Positions 16,798-25,698 of a DNA stretch of 64,000 nucleotides are shown here, piece by piece; the first letter of the stretch is position 1; each line of letters opens with the position of its first letter. Below the pieces are notes generated by a model, which was given only the letters and a program-made list of their open reading frames with translations, was not told where the DNA came from and did no database searches. The stretch is from Sinomonas sp. ASV322 (GTDB lineage Bacteria > Actinomycetota > Actinomycetes > Actinomycetales > Micrococcaceae), in assembly GCF_030908245.1 (NCBI RefSeq), contig NZ_JAVFJJ010000003.1:62001-126000 (forward strand). The letters are read 5' to 3'. A program made the position numbers and the translations under genes.

Positions 16798-17737
16798 TGT
16801 GACCGAACTCGACCGTCCGCAGCGGGCGGCGGGAATAGACGGTGCCCCCGCGCCCGAGGAGGTGGCCGTGCCGATCGAGGCATCCGCCGACGAGCTCCGC
16901 GCCCTCGAGGCCGGCCTCGACGAGCTTCAGTCCGAACGCTCCCTCCGCCAGCGTGACTGGAGCCGCGTCCTGCTCCCGGTGGGCGCCGTCGTCGTCCTCG
17001 CGCTCGTCTGGCAGATCGTCGCGTCCCTCGGCCTCAAGCGGCATGACCTCGTGCCGGGCCCCCTCGATGTCGCGGCGGCTCTCGGCCAGCTGTGGAACGA
17101 GGGTCAGGTGCAGCAGGCCATCGCCACCTCGCTCGGCCGCGGCCTCCTCGGCTTCGTCGTCTCGGTGCTCGTCGGCACGCCGCTCGGCCTCCTGCTCGCG
17201 CAGGTCCGGCCCCTCCGCCGTGCGTTCGGCCCGCTCGTCTCCGGCCTCCAGGTCCTGCCGTCTGTCGCGTGGGTCCCCGCCGCGATCATCTGGTTCGGGC
17301 TCACGGACGCGACTGTGTACTTCGTGGTGCTCATGGGCGCCATCCCGTCGATCGTGAACGGCCTCATCGCCGGGGTGGACCAGATTCCGCCGCATTACCG
17401 CTCGGTCGCGAAGGTCCTCGGTGCCTCACGGCTCGAGCTCGCGCTCCAGGTGATCCTCCCGGCGTCGTTGCCCGGCTACGTCGCGGGCCTCAAGCAGGGC
17501 TGGGCGTTCTCGTGGCGCTCGCTCATGGCGGCGGAGATCATCGCCGTCGGCGGCTCGCTCGGCTTCGGGCTCGGCTCGCTCCTCGACCAGGGGCGTACGT
17601 TGAGCGACATGGGCATCGTCATGGGCGCGATCCTCGCGATCCTCGCCGTCGGGATCCTCGTCGAGCTGCTCGTGTTCGGTCCGGTCGAGCGCAGGCTGTT
17701 GGCCCGGCGTGGACTTCTTGCGGGAGGCTCGCGATGA
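16787..17737 (+). CDS. ABC transporter permease (SsuC-like)
   Basis: 316-aa membrane subunit with a polar N-terminal extension of about 60 residues followed by six predicted spans. The EAA-type loop AKVLGASRLELALQVILPASLPGYVAGL is clear around residues 205-230, and the loop HYRSVAKVLGAS precedes it. It overlaps both neighbours (ATPase gene by 11 nt, siroheme gene by 4 nt), showing tight coupling of uptake and siroheme genes. Confidence 0.9.
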   Translation: MASNVTELDRPQRAAGIDGAPAPEEVAVPIEASADELRALEAGLDELQSERSLRQRDWSRVLLPVGAVVVLALVWQIVASLGLKRHDLVPGPLDVAAALGQLWNEGQVQQAIATSLGRGLLGFVVSVLVGTPLGLLLAQVRPLRRAFGPLVSGLQVLPSVAWVPAAIIWFGLTDATVYFVVLMGAIPSIVNGLIAGVDQIPPHYRSVAKVLGASRLELALQVILPASLPGYVAGLKQGWAFSWRSLMAAEIIAVGGSLGFGLGSLLDQGRTLSDMGIVMGAILAILAVGILVELLVFGPVERRLLARRGLLAGGSR

Positions 17738-18996
17738 GCGGCCGCGATCTCTTCCCGACCTCGCTCCGGCTCCTCGGGAAGCCGGTCGTCGTCGTCGGCG
17801 CGGGCCGTGTGGCGGGCCGACGCGTGCGCGCGCTCCTCGACGCGGGCGCCGTCGTCACCGTCGTCGCACCGGAGGCGGGCGACGACGTCGCTCGGCTCGC
17901 CGCAGCCGGCCTCCTCACGTGGGTGCGCCGGGGTTACGAGAGCTCGGACCTCGACGGCGCATGGTTCGCGCAGACGGCGACGGGCGTGCCCGAGGTCGAC
18001 GCGCGGGTCGCGGCGGATGCCGAGGCGCGCCGCGTGTGGTGCGTCAACGCCTCGGACCACGAGACCTCGACGGCATGGACTCCCGCGTCGGCGCGCGTCG
18101 ACGACGTCACGATCGCCGTCAACGCCGGGGGAGACCCGCGCCGGGCCAAGGCGCTCAAGGACGCGATCGTGCTTGCGCTCAAAACCGGGCTGCTCCCGCT
18201 GCGCCGGCACCGGCGCGGCCCGCACTACGGCCCAGGCCGCGTCGCGCTCGTCGGGGGTGGGCCGGGGGATCCCGGGCTCATCACCGTTCGCGGCCGGCAG
18301 CTGCTCGCGGAGGCGGACGTCGTCGTCGCCGACCGGCTCGGGCCGCGCGGGCTGCTCGAGGAACTCGGGCAGGGCGTGCGAGTCATCGAGGTTGGCAAGG
18401 CCCCGGGCGCGCATACCGCCACTCAGGAGGAGATCAACCGCATCCTCGTCGACGAGGCGCTTGCCGGGAACGTCGTCGTGCGGCTCAAGGGCGGCGACCC
18501 GTACGTCCTGGGCCGCGGTGGCGAGGAGGCCGAGTTCTGCCGTGAGCACGGCGTCGACGTCGAGGTGGTCCCCGGGGTCACGAGCGCGATCTCGGTACCG
18601 GCCGCCGCCGGGATTCCCGTCACGCACCGCGGCTTGGCGACGGGATTCAGCGTCGTGACCGGGCACGAGGAACTCGCTGAGCTGCCCGCGCGGCCCGACC
18701 ACACGATCGTGCTCCTCATGGGAGTGCGGCGTCTCGAGCATTCCGTCAAGCAGCTGCGCCATCGCGGGCTCTCTGCCGAGACCCCCGTCGCGATCGTCGA
18801 GAGGGGCTGGACGCCGCAGCAGCGTGTCACGATTGGCACGCTCGGAGGAATCGCGGACCAAGCGGCCCGCGTGGGCGTGGCCAACCCGGCCGTGATCGTG
18901 ATCGGCGACGTCGTGCGCGTGAGTCCGTTCGCGCCGGCGCATTTTCGTCTAACCCACCCCGCCGCCCTAACCCACCCCGCCGCCCATATCCTCTAA
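17734..18996 (+). CDS. cysG: Siroheme synthase fusion: precorrin-2 dehydrogenase plus uroporphyrinogen-III methyltransferase
   Basis: 420 aa. The N-terminal about 165 residues are the NAD-dependent dehydrogenase ([20 protein letters not shown], with [14 protein letters not shown]); the C-terminal half is the SAM methyltransferase ([61 protein letters not shown]). It converts uroporphyrinogen III to sirohydrochlorin; the chelatase at 8589 completes siroheme. In enterobacterial CysG the N-terminal part also chelates iron; the separate chelatase suggests that activity is not needed here. The last 14 residues hold the repeat LTHPAA twice, from an 18-bp DNA repeat that runs through the stop region. 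Confidence 0.9.
   Translation: MSGRDLFPTSLRLLGKPVVVVGAGRVAGRRVRALLDAGAVVTVVAPEAGDDVARLAAAGLLTWVRRGYESSDLDGAWFAQTATGVPEVDARVAADAEARRVWCVNASDHETSTAWTPASARVDDVTIAVNAGGDPRRAKALKDAIVLALKTGLLPLRRHRRGPHYGPGRVALVGGGPGDPGLITVRGRQLLAEADVVVADRLGPRGLLEELGQGVRVIEVGKAPGAHTATQEEINRILVDEALAGNVVVRLKGGDPYVLGRGGEEAEFCREHGVDVEVVPGVTSAISVPAAAGIPVTHRGLATGFSVVTGHEELAELPARPDHTIVLLMGVRRLEHSVKQLRHRGLSAETPVAIVERGWTPQQRVTIGTLGGIADQAARVGVANPAVIVIGDVVRVSPFAPAHFRLTHPAALTHPAAHIL
18949..18984. repeat. 18-bp direct repeat in the 3' end of the siroheme synthase gene
   Basis: CTAACCCACCCCGCCGCC occurs at 18949 and 18967 and encodes the C-terminal LTHPAA twice; no such tail is expected in the family. Confidence 0.75.
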
Positions 18997-19009
18997 CACC
19001 CCCCCCGCG

Positions 19010-19062
19010 ATTGTCGGGTTGTGCAGGGTGTCGAGCCCCGCAACCCTGCACAACCCGACAAT
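19010..19062. repeat. Perfect 20-bp inverted repeat between siroheme synthase and fprA1
   Basis: Arms 19010-19029 and 19043-19062 with a 13-nt loop; a C-run precedes. It ends 24 nt before the fprA1 GTG. It may terminate the upstream operon or control fprA1 translation. Confidence 0.8.
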
Positions 19063-19086
19063 TGCCGAGATCGAAGGAACACCGCA

Positions 19087-20622
19087 GTGTCGAACACCAA
19101 CCCCGCCCCCGCCCGAGGCACGGCCGAGCGCGGTTCCGTGCAACGCGGTTCTTCGCAGCGCGGTTCTGTGCAACGCGGTTCTGTGCAGCGTCCGCTGCGA
19201 ATCGCCGTCGTCGGCTCCGGCCCGGCCGGCGTCTACGCCGCGGACCTGCTGACCAAGAGCGCGCCCGTCGCGTCCGGCGAGCTCACGCTCAGCATCGACC
19301 TCTTCGACCGCTACCCGGCGCCGTACGGCCTCATCCGCTACGGCGTCGCACCGGACCACCCGCGCATCAAGGGCATCGTCAACGCCCTGCACAAGGTCCT
19401 GGACCGCGGCGATATCCGGTTCTTCGGCAACGTCGACTACGGCACGGACCTCTCGCTCGAGGACTTCCGCCGCCACTACGATGCCGTCATCTTCGCGACC
19501 GGCGCGATCAAGGACGCGGACCTCAACATTCCTGGCATCGAGCTCGAGGGCTCGTTCGGCGCTGCGGACTTCGTTTCGTGGTACGACGGCCACCCCGACG
19601 TCTCGCGCGAGTGGCCCCTCGACGCGAAGGAGATCGCGGTGATCGGCAACGGCAACGTGGCCCTTGACGTCGCACGCGTGCTCTCGAAGCACGCCGACGA
19701 GCTCCTCGTGACCGAGATCCCCGACAACGTCTACCGGATCCTCAAGGAGTCCCCGGTCACGGACGTGCACGTCTTCGGCCGCCGCGGGCCCGCGCAGGTC
19801 AAGTTCACGCCGCTCGAGCTCCGCGAGCTCTCCCACTCGCATGACGTCGACATCGTGCTCTACCCCGAGGACTTCGAGTTCGACGAGGCCTCCGACCGCG
19901 AGATCCAGACGAACAACCAGGTCAAGACCATGGTCGGCACGCTGACCAACTGGATCGCCGAGCAGCCCGAGGAGCCTTCGGAGCTCACGGCGTCGCGCCG
20001 CCTGCACCTGCACTTCCTGCACAGCCCGGTCGAGATCGTGGACTCCGCCGAAACGCCGGGCCGCGTGGCAGGGATCCGCTTCGAGCGGACCGAGCTCGAC
20101 GGCACGGGCAATGTGCGCGGCACGGGGGAGACCCAAGAGTACCCGGTCCAGGCCGTGTACCGCGCGATCGGCTACTTTGGCTCGACTCTTCCCGACGTCG
20201 AGTTCGACCACCGCCGAGGGGTCATCCCGAACGACGGCGGGCGTGTGCTCGACGCCGACGGCGCCTTCGTGCCGGGCGTCTACGCGACGGGCTGGATCAA
20301 GCGCGGTCCCGTAGGCCTCATCGGCCACACGAAGGGCGACGCGCTTGAGACCATCGGCCACCTCCTCGACGTTCGCGAGGAGCTGCCTGCCGCCATCGAG
20401 CCGGCGGAGGACGCCGTCGTCGCGCTCCTCGCCGGCCGTGGAGTCGACTACACGACGTGGGAGGGCTGGCTCGCCCTCGACGCACACGAGAAGGCGCTCG
20501 GCGCCGCCGCCGAGCCCGCCCCGACCCACAAGGGGTCCGTCGCGCGCGAACGCGTCAAGGTCGTCTCGCGCGAGGAGATGGTCGCGATCTCGAACGAGGG
20601 CGCGGCCGTCACGGCGGGCTGA
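19087..20622 (+). CDS. fprA: FprA-type ferredoxin-NADP reductase, copy 1
   Basis: Adrenodoxin-reductase-like flavoprotein, 511 aa. FAD site VGSGPAGVYAADLL, the signature YPAPYGLIRYGVAPDHPRIK, the NADP site VIGNGNVALDVARV and GRRGPAQVKFTPLELRE, and the late ATGWIKRGPVGLIGHTK are all present. GTG 19087 has GAAGGA 10 nt upstream. Residues about 15-34 are an in-frame 5-residue repeat (RGSVQ-like, four times) that copy 2 lacks. Its place next to the sulfite reductase operon suggests it reduces the ferredoxin used by that enzyme. Copy 2 is at 35506. Confidence 0.9.
   Translation: MSNTNPAPARGTAERGSVQRGSSQRGSVQRGSVQRPLRIAVVGSGPAGVYAADLLTKSAPVASGELTLSIDLFDRYPAPYGLIRYGVAPDHPRIKGIVNALHKVLDRGDIRFFGNVDYGTDLSLEDFRRHYDAVIFATGAIKDADLNIPGIELEGSFGAADFVSWYDGHPDVSREWPLDAKEIAVIGNGNVALDVARVLSKHADELLVTEIPDNVYRILKESPVTDVHVFGRRGPAQVKFTPLELRELSHSHDVDIVLYPEDFEFDEASDREIQTNNQVKTMVGTLTNWIAEQPEEPSELTASRRLHLHFLHSPVEIVDSAETPGRVAGIRFERTELDGTGNVRGTGETQEYPVQAVYRAIGYFGSTLPDVEFDHRRGVIPNDGGRVLDADGAFVPGVYATGWIKRGPVGLIGHTKGDALETIGHLLDVREELPAAIEPAEDAVVALLAGRGVDYTTWEGWLALDAHEKALGAAAEPAPTHKGSVARERVKVVSREEMVAISNEGAAVTAG
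19129..19188. repeat. 15-bp in-frame tandem repeat in fprA1
   Basis: CGCGGTTCTGTGCAA-like unit starting at 19129, 19144, 19159 and 19174, exactly 15 bp apart, encoding an RGSVQ repeat in the protein N-terminus. Confidence 0.85.
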
Positions 20623-20650
20623 CGCCCGTTCGTTCGGGGCGCTGCCCCTC

Positions 20651-20767
20651 CGTTCAGGGGTCACCTCTTGTGGGTGTTTTCCCGTCCAAGGGTCACGTTC
20701 CGTCGGTTCAACCCGCAGGACGTGACCCTTGGACGTTGGTGCACCCGCAGGAGGTGACCCCTGAACG
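20651..20767. repeat. Nested 117-bp inverted array with 32-bp period (GGTCACC family)
   Basis: Four 26-bp units: 20651-20676 and 20683-20708 on the left, 20710-20735 and 20742-20767 on the right, with 6-bp spacers and one central base. The outer pair matches at 24 of 26 and the inner at 22 of 26; the outer arm has the word CGTTCAGGGG and the inner CGTCCAAGGG, each matched by its own partner. It lies exactly between two convergent genes. Confidence 0.9.
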
Positions 20768-20773
20768 CGGGGG

Positions 20774-21475
20774 CTACGCCGCCGAGCCGCCAAGGTACGC
20801 GCGATGCAGGAGCTCGGAGTCGTCCCGAAGCGCCGAGGCAGGACCGTGATAGCCCACCTTGCCGCCGGCCACGACGAGCGCCTCCCGGGCGATGCCGAGC
20901 GCGAGGTGCGTGAACTGCTCGACGAGCAGGACTCCGGCGCCCGACTGGGCAAGCTCCTCGACGTACGGCAGGAGGCGCATGAACACGACGGGGGCGAGGC
21001 CGAGCGACATCTCGTCGATGAGCAGGAACCTCGGCTTTGCAGCGAAGGCACGGGCGAGCACGACCATCTGCTGCTCGCCGCCCGAGAGGAGCGCGGCGGG
21101 CGAGTTGATCCGCTTCTCAAGCTCGGGGAAGCGCCCGATCGCGGCATCCATGTCCGCACCCGTCCGCGCGGTGAGCGAGAGGTTCTCGCGGACCGTGAGG
21201 GAGGGGAATACCGCCCGGCCCTGTTCGATGTGCAGGAGGCCGCGCTTGACCCGGGCCACGCGTGAGAGCTTCTCGATCGGGTCTCCGTCGAGGACGATGC
21301 GCCCGCCGGAGACCCCGACGACGCCCGAGATCCCGTCGAGCAGGCTCGTCTTGCCAGCCCCGTTGGGGCCCACGAGGGCGGTCACCTCGCCGGGCGTGAC
21401 GGTCAGCGAGACGTTGGCGATGACGGGGCCGGCCCCGCGGCTCACCGTGACGTTGTCGACGACGAGAGAACTCAC
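20774..21475 (-). CDS. livF: Branched-chain-type ABC transporter ATP-binding protein LivF
   Basis: 233-aa ATPase. Walker A GPNGAGKTS, signature LLSGGEQQMVVLARAF, Walker B RFLLIDEMSLGLAP. The start is GTG 21475, which overlaps the end of the fused permease/ATPase gene by 4 nt (GTGA). Last gene of the liv operon; the 32-bp repeat array lies 7 nt past its stop. Confidence 0.9.
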   Translation of the reverse strand: MSSLVVDNVTVSRGAGPVIANVSLTVTPGEVTALVGPNGAGKTSLLDGISGVVGVSGGRIVLDGDPIEKLSRVARVKRGLLHIEQGRAVFPSLTVRENLSLTARTGADMDAAIGRFPELEKRINSPAALLSGGEQQMVVLARAFAAKPRFLLIDEMSLGLAPVVFMRLLPYVEELAQSGAGVLLVEQFTHLALGIAREALVVAGGKVGYHGPASALRDDSELLHRAYLGGSAA

Positions 21476-23307
21476 AGCATCTCCGTTTCGCCCATGTAGG
21501 CCTTGATGACGGCGGGATTGGCGAGGACCTCGTCCTGCGGGCCGCTCGCGAGCACCTTGCCGAAGTCGAGCACGGTCAGCTGGCTGCACACGGCGCGGAC
21601 AAGGTCGAGGTCGTGTTCGATGAGCACGACGGACATTCCGTAGGTCGAGGGCAGCGTCCGCAGCCGCTCCCCGAGGGCCACGTGCTCCTCATGTGAGAGG
21701 CCGGCGGCCGGCTCGTCGAGAACGAGCACGCTCGGCTTCGCGGCGACGTTGGCGGCGACTTCGATCAGCCGACGCGTCCCGATGTCCGCGGTCGAGAGTC
21801 GGGTCCCCGCCGAAGGGCAGCCGAAGAAGCCGAGGACGTCGGCGAGCTCGGCATCGCTCACATGCCGGCGCGCGACAAAACGCACGTACGCCCCGACCGT
21901 GAGCGACGGCGGCACACGGTCCTGCTGGAACGTGCGCCGCAGGCCGAGGCGCGCCCGGTGGGTGGGGGAGAGACCCTTGAGGGGCGTTCCGCCGAGGCTC
22001 ATCGTGCCAGTCGCCTGGGGCAGGAACCCGGAGATCGCGTCGACGAACGTCGACTTGCCCGCACCGTTCGGGCCGATGAGGCCCATGACGGTGCCCGCGG
22101 GCACCTCGACGTTGACGTCGTCGAGCGCTTTGAGGGCGCCGAACTGGACGGTGAGATGGTCGACGGCGAGCGCGAGCCCGTGCGCCGGACGTCCGCTCCC
22201 CGCGGTGCCCGCAGCCAAGGGCGACGACGGCGACGGCGCAGCGGCGGGCGACGACCCGCCGTCGTGCGTGCCCCCGCGATCATCGAGGCCCCGGGCGCCG
22301 GGACCCGCGGAGGCGGGCGCGGCCTCGACCGGTGCCGTCGTGCCGCTGCGGGGGGCGACCCGGCCGCGGCGCTTCCACCACGCGTTGCGGATCTCCTCGC
22401 CGAGGTTGGTGCCGCTCGTGAGCGCCTGGACGCCGAGCGCGCCGAAGATCACGAACCCCCAGTCCTGCGGGATGCCGAAGCGCTTGAGGAGCTCGGGCAC
22501 GAGAACCCACATGATGCCGCCGAAGACCGCCATGTCGATGAGCTGGGTGCCGCTCATCACGGCGAGCACGTACAGCGCGAGCGACTGGATCGGCGTGAAG
22601 CTCGAGGGGAACGGAAGCTGCACCTGCCCGGCAAGGAGGCCGCCGGAGACGCCGCCGAGCGCCGCGGAGACCGCGAACGCGGTGAGCTTGGCCGTACGGA
22701 CACTCTGCCCGACGGCGGCGGTCCCGCGCTCGGAGAACGCGACGGACTTCCAGCTCGCGCCCCAGCGGCTGCGCTGGAGCCAGAAGACGCCAAGCGCGCA
22801 CACCACGAGCACGATGACGCTGAAGAAGAAGAACTGACGGTCGTCCGAGAAGGCGTCGGGGCGTTCGACGGGGATCCCGTCCTTCGAGCCGGGGAACTGG
22901 ATCTGCTGGAGGGTCACGTCGGCCGCCGCGGCGAAGCCGAGCGTGACGACGGCGAGGTTGACGCCGCGCAGGCGCAGCGCGGGCAGGCCGACGAGAATCC
23001 CCGCGGCTCCCGCCGCGATCCCGCCCGCGACGAGCCACACGATGAAGCCGCCCGGCGCCTCCATCACATTGAGAAGCGAGACGACCCACGCGCCGACGGC
23101 GGCGAACGTGAGCTGGCACAGGGCGATCATGCCGGCCGAGCCGGTCACGATGCCGAGGCCGAGGAGGGCGATCGCGGCCGTGACGGCCGAGACGGCGAAG
23201 AAGACGAAATAGCCCGAGAGCGAGATGCTCAGGACATACCCCACGACGAGGGCGGCGACGGCGGCCAGCAGGGGCCAGCCGCGGACGAGGCTGGTATTAG
23301 CGCGCAG
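21472..23307 (-). CDS. Fused LivM permease and LivG ATPase
   Basis: About 611 aa: residues 1-310 are a LivM-type permease with about eight spans (LTFAAVGAW..., GLPALRLRGVNLAVVTLGFA), then a Pro/Ala/Gly/Ser linker of about 65 residues, then a LivG-type ATPase (about 380-611). Walker A GPNGAGKST and Walker B VLVLDEPAAGLSHEE are intact. The signature region reads LSTADIGTRRLIEVA, not the canonical LS-GQ form. Start choice: no ATG/GTG fits; CTG at 23307 has AAAGGAGG 9 nt ahead and gives MRANTSLVRGWPLL, overlapping the end of livH by 11 nt. Fusion of these subunits is seen in other actinobacteria. Confidence 0.85.
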   Translation of the reverse strand: MRANTSLVRGWPLLAAVAALVVGYVLSISLSGYFVFFAVSAVTAAIALLGLGIVTGSAGMIALCQLTFAAVGAWVVSLLNVMEAPGGFIVWLVAGGIAAGAAGILVGLPALRLRGVNLAVVTLGFAAAADVTLQQIQFPGSKDGIPVERPDAFSDDRQFFFFSVIVLVVCALGVFWLQRSRWGASWKSVAFSERGTAAVGQSVRTAKLTAFAVSAALGGVSGGLLAGQVQLPFPSSFTPIQSLALYVLAVMSGTQLIDMAVFGGIMWVLVPELLKRFGIPQDWGFVIFGALGVQALTSGTNLGEEIRNAWWKRRGRVAPRSGTTAPVEAAPASAGPGARGLDDRGGTHDGGSSPAAAPSPSSPLAAGTAGSGRPAHGLALAVDHLTVQFGALKALDDVNVEVPAGTVMGLIGPNGAGKSTFVDAISGFLPQATGTMSLGGTPLKGLSPTHRARLGLRRTFQQDRVPPSLTVGAYVRFVARRHVSDAELADVLGFFGCPSAGTRLSTADIGTRRLIEVAANVAAKPSVLVLDEPAAGLSHEEHVALGERLRTLPSTYGMSVVLIEHDLDLVRAVCSQLTVLDFGKVLASGPQDEVLANPAVIKAYMGETEML

Positions 23308-24157
23308 AGTCCCACACCTCCTTTCGCTGCGTCCAGAGCAGCAGCACGACGATGAACAGGAAGGGGAGGAAGTTGCGGATGAGCGCGACCTCCTCGATCT
23401 GGGCGACGAGACCCGAGAGCACCCCGAGCGCAAGTCCGCCGACGACGGCGAGGCCCGGCCGCGTGAAGCCGCCGAGGAGCGCCGCGGCCGAGGCGGGGAC
23501 GATGAGCATCGCGAGGCTCGTCGCGTCGTTCGACTGCGAGGGGGCCACGATGACGATCGCGATCGCACTGATCACGCCGGTGGCGGCCCACACGGCGATC
23601 GAGAGGGGCTTGGACGGGATGCCGAGCAGTTCGGCCGTGGTCGGCCGCTCGGAGAGGGCGCGCAGCTGCGTTCCGACGGCCGTCTTCGTGAGGATGAGCT
23701 GCACCGCGACGGCGACGACGACCGCGAGCAGGACCATGACCACGGTCACCTGGCTCACGACGACGCCCCCGAATTCGAAGGCGGGGCCCCCGAGGATCGG
23801 GCTGAACGGCTGCGGCTTGTTCCCGAAGAGGATGAAGGAGAGCGAGATGAGCAGCAGGAGAGGCCCGACGGTCATCGCCGAGCGCGCCGTCGTGCTCGCT
23901 TCGGAGAGCCACGTCGCGGCGATCCAGCCGATCGCCGCGGAGAGCGCACCCGCGAGGAGGATCCCGAGCACGGAGCCCAGCCAGATCGGGAGGCCCGCGG
24001 CCGTGACAAGCCAGACGGCGACGAACGCACCGAACATGCCCGTCGCGGCCTGCGAGAAATTCACGACCCGCACGAGCCGGGACATGAGCGTGAGGCACAC
24101 GGCGAGCGCGGCGTAGAGTCCCCCGGCGGCGAGGCCGGCGAGCGCGCCTTGCAGCAT
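23297..24157 (-). CDS. livH: Branched-chain-type ABC transporter permease LivH
   Basis: 286-aa polytopic permease, about eight spans, beginning MLQGALAGLAAGGLYAALAV, the usual LivH start. VVNFSQAATGMFGAF is the conserved motif of the family, and the segment LRALSERPTTAELLGIP matches the cytoplasmic loop that contacts the ATPase. AGAAGGAAAG lies before the ATG. Second gene of the operon after the binding protein. Confidence 0.92.
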   Translation of the reverse strand: MLQGALAGLAAGGLYAALAVCLTLMSRLVRVVNFSQAATGMFGAFVAVWLVTAAGLPIWLGSVLGILLAGALSAAIGWIAATWLSEASTTARSAMTVGPLLLLISLSFILFGNKPQPFSPILGGPAFEFGGVVVSQVTVVMVLLAVVVAVAVQLILTKTAVGTQLRALSERPTTAELLGIPSKPLSIAVWAATGVISAIAIVIVAPSQSNDATSLAMLIVPASAAALLGGFTRPGLAVVGGLALGVLSGLVAQIEEVALIRNFLPFLFIVVLLLWTQRKEVWDSAR

Positions 24158-24257
24158 GGACTTTCCTTCTTTCGATTCAGGAACGGCGAACGGTGAAGCG
24201 TGAGGGGCGAGCCGTCGTCGAACGTCGGCCCACCCCCCACGGCGCTGTGCTGTGCTG

Positions 24258-25439
24258 TTATTGGGGCAGCTTGATCCAGTCGGATCCGCTCGACTGCCAC
24301 GCGTTCGTGCCGCTCGCGAGCTTGATCGGCCAGGCGGCCGTGTTGTTCGCGTGGGTCGAGGCGGTGCCGAACGTGTACGGCGTGCCGACCATCGGGTTCT
24401 GGATGGGCTGCAGCTCGTGGAGGGCCTTCGTCACGGATTCACGGGTGACGTCGCCCTTGATGCCCTGGAGGGCCTGGATGAGGTACTTCGCGGAGAGGAA
24501 CCCACCCTGGCTGAACGAGGTCAGCGGGATGTTGTTCTTCGTCATGAGGTCGCGCCATTCCTTGTTGATCTGGTTGGACGCATCCGTGAACGGGTAGAAC
24601 TCGGCCGGCACGTAGATGCCCGATCCGGCGTTCGAGACGGCCTTCGCAAAGTTGTCGCTGTAGACGCTCGTCAGGTAGAGCCACGTCACGTCGTTCCAGC
24701 CCTGCGCGTTGGCGGCCTTGACCTGGGCGACGGCGTCGGGCTCGATCGCGTTGATTGCGACGGACTTGCAGCCCGCGTTCTTGGCCTTGACGATGTACGG
24801 CGTGAAGTCGGACGCCCCGACCTGGACCGTGTCGTCGATGTAGAACGGCTTCTTGCCGGTGGCCTTCGACCAGGTGTCGATCGCGCCTTGGTACGCGGGG
24901 CGGGTCGATCCGGCGATTTCGAGGAGCACGCAGATCTTGTCGAGGTTCAGCTTCTCGGAACCGTAGAAGAGCGTGAGCGCCATGTCGTTGTACGGGCCGA
25001 GGTTGGCGGGGGAGATATTCGGGCTGTTGAAGCATCCTGGGTCGACCCCGATGCCGGGAATCGAGAGGATCTTCTGCTGCTCGTAGTACTTCTGGTTGAC
25101 CTGGCACTCGAGGAGGCTGGCCGAGCCGGCGAGCGCGACCGCGTTGTCGCTGCCCACCAGTTCGCGGGCGCTCGCTGAGGCGGTCGCGGGGTCGCCCTTG
25201 TCGTCGAACGTCTTGTAGTCGATCTTCCGGCCGTTGAGTCCGCCGGCCTGGTTGAACGCGTCGAAGACCGCGGCGGCGGCCTGGCTCGCCTCGGGGAACG
25301 TTGCCGGACCGCTGCGGGTGTTGATCGAGCCCACGACGATGGGGGAGTTCGAGGAGCTGCTGCTGCTCGCTCCGCCGCAGCCGCTCAGCACCAGGGCTGC
25401 CGCGGCGAGAGCCGCGACGCCGATCACGCGTCGATTCAT
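24258..25439 (-). CDS. livK: LIV-type ABC transporter substrate-binding lipoprotein
   Basis: 393-aa periplasmic-binding-protein family 6 protein with lipobox LSGC (Cys21) after a short hydrophobic signal. IVVGSINTRSGPATFPEASQAAAAVFDAFNQAGG is the typical first strand-helix; the hinge and second lobe follow. First gene of livK-livH-livMG-livF. The adjacent PucR regulator and GABA catabolic genes make GABA or related amines possible ligands besides branched-chain amino acids; the sequence alone does not decide. Confidence 0.9.
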   Translation of the reverse strand: MNRRVIGVAALAAAALVLSGCGGASSSSSSNSPIVVGSINTRSGPATFPEASQAAAAVFDAFNQAGGLNGRKIDYKTFDDKGDPATASASARELVGSDNAVALAGSASLLECQVNQKYYEQQKILSIPGIGVDPGCFNSPNISPANLGPYNDMALTLFYGSEKLNLDKICVLLEIAGSTRPAYQGAIDTWSKATGKKPFYIDDTVQVGASDFTPYIVKAKNAGCKSVAINAIEPDAVAQVKAANAQGWNDVTWLYLTSVYSDNFAKAVSNAGSGIYVPAEFYPFTDASNQINKEWRDLMTKNNIPLTSFSQGGFLSAKYLIQALQGIKGDVTRESVTKALHELQPIQNPMVGTPYTFGTASTHANNTAAWPIKLASGTNAWQSSGSDWIKLPQ

Positions 25440-25615
25440 CGAATATCTGCCTCTCGATTGCCGCTTTTCAGGGGGATGCGGCGTCGTTCGTCACCCGCTC
25501 TTGCAGGGTGCCGTTGATGCGATGTGATGCAGTTTCCATCGCACGGGAGGCGGGGGACATGTCGTTGAGTGCATGACGCTTGTCTGTCCGGGCACGCATG
25601 TGTCGCGGGTCACCG

Positions 25616-25698
25616 GCGGAAGGTGACCCCTGGGTGGAGCGGAACCCGCGGAAGGTGACCCCTGGGTGGAGCGGAACCCGCGGAAGGTGACCCCTGGA
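25616..25698. repeat. 32-bp tandem repeat (GGTGACC family), three units
   Basis: Units begin with GCGGAAGGTGACCCCTGG at 25616, 25648 and 25680: period exactly 32 bp. Read on the minus strand it starts at the stop codon of the PucR gene with GGGGTCACCT, as in the arrays at 20651 and 36947. Opposite-strand arms are mostly missing here. Confidence 0.9.
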
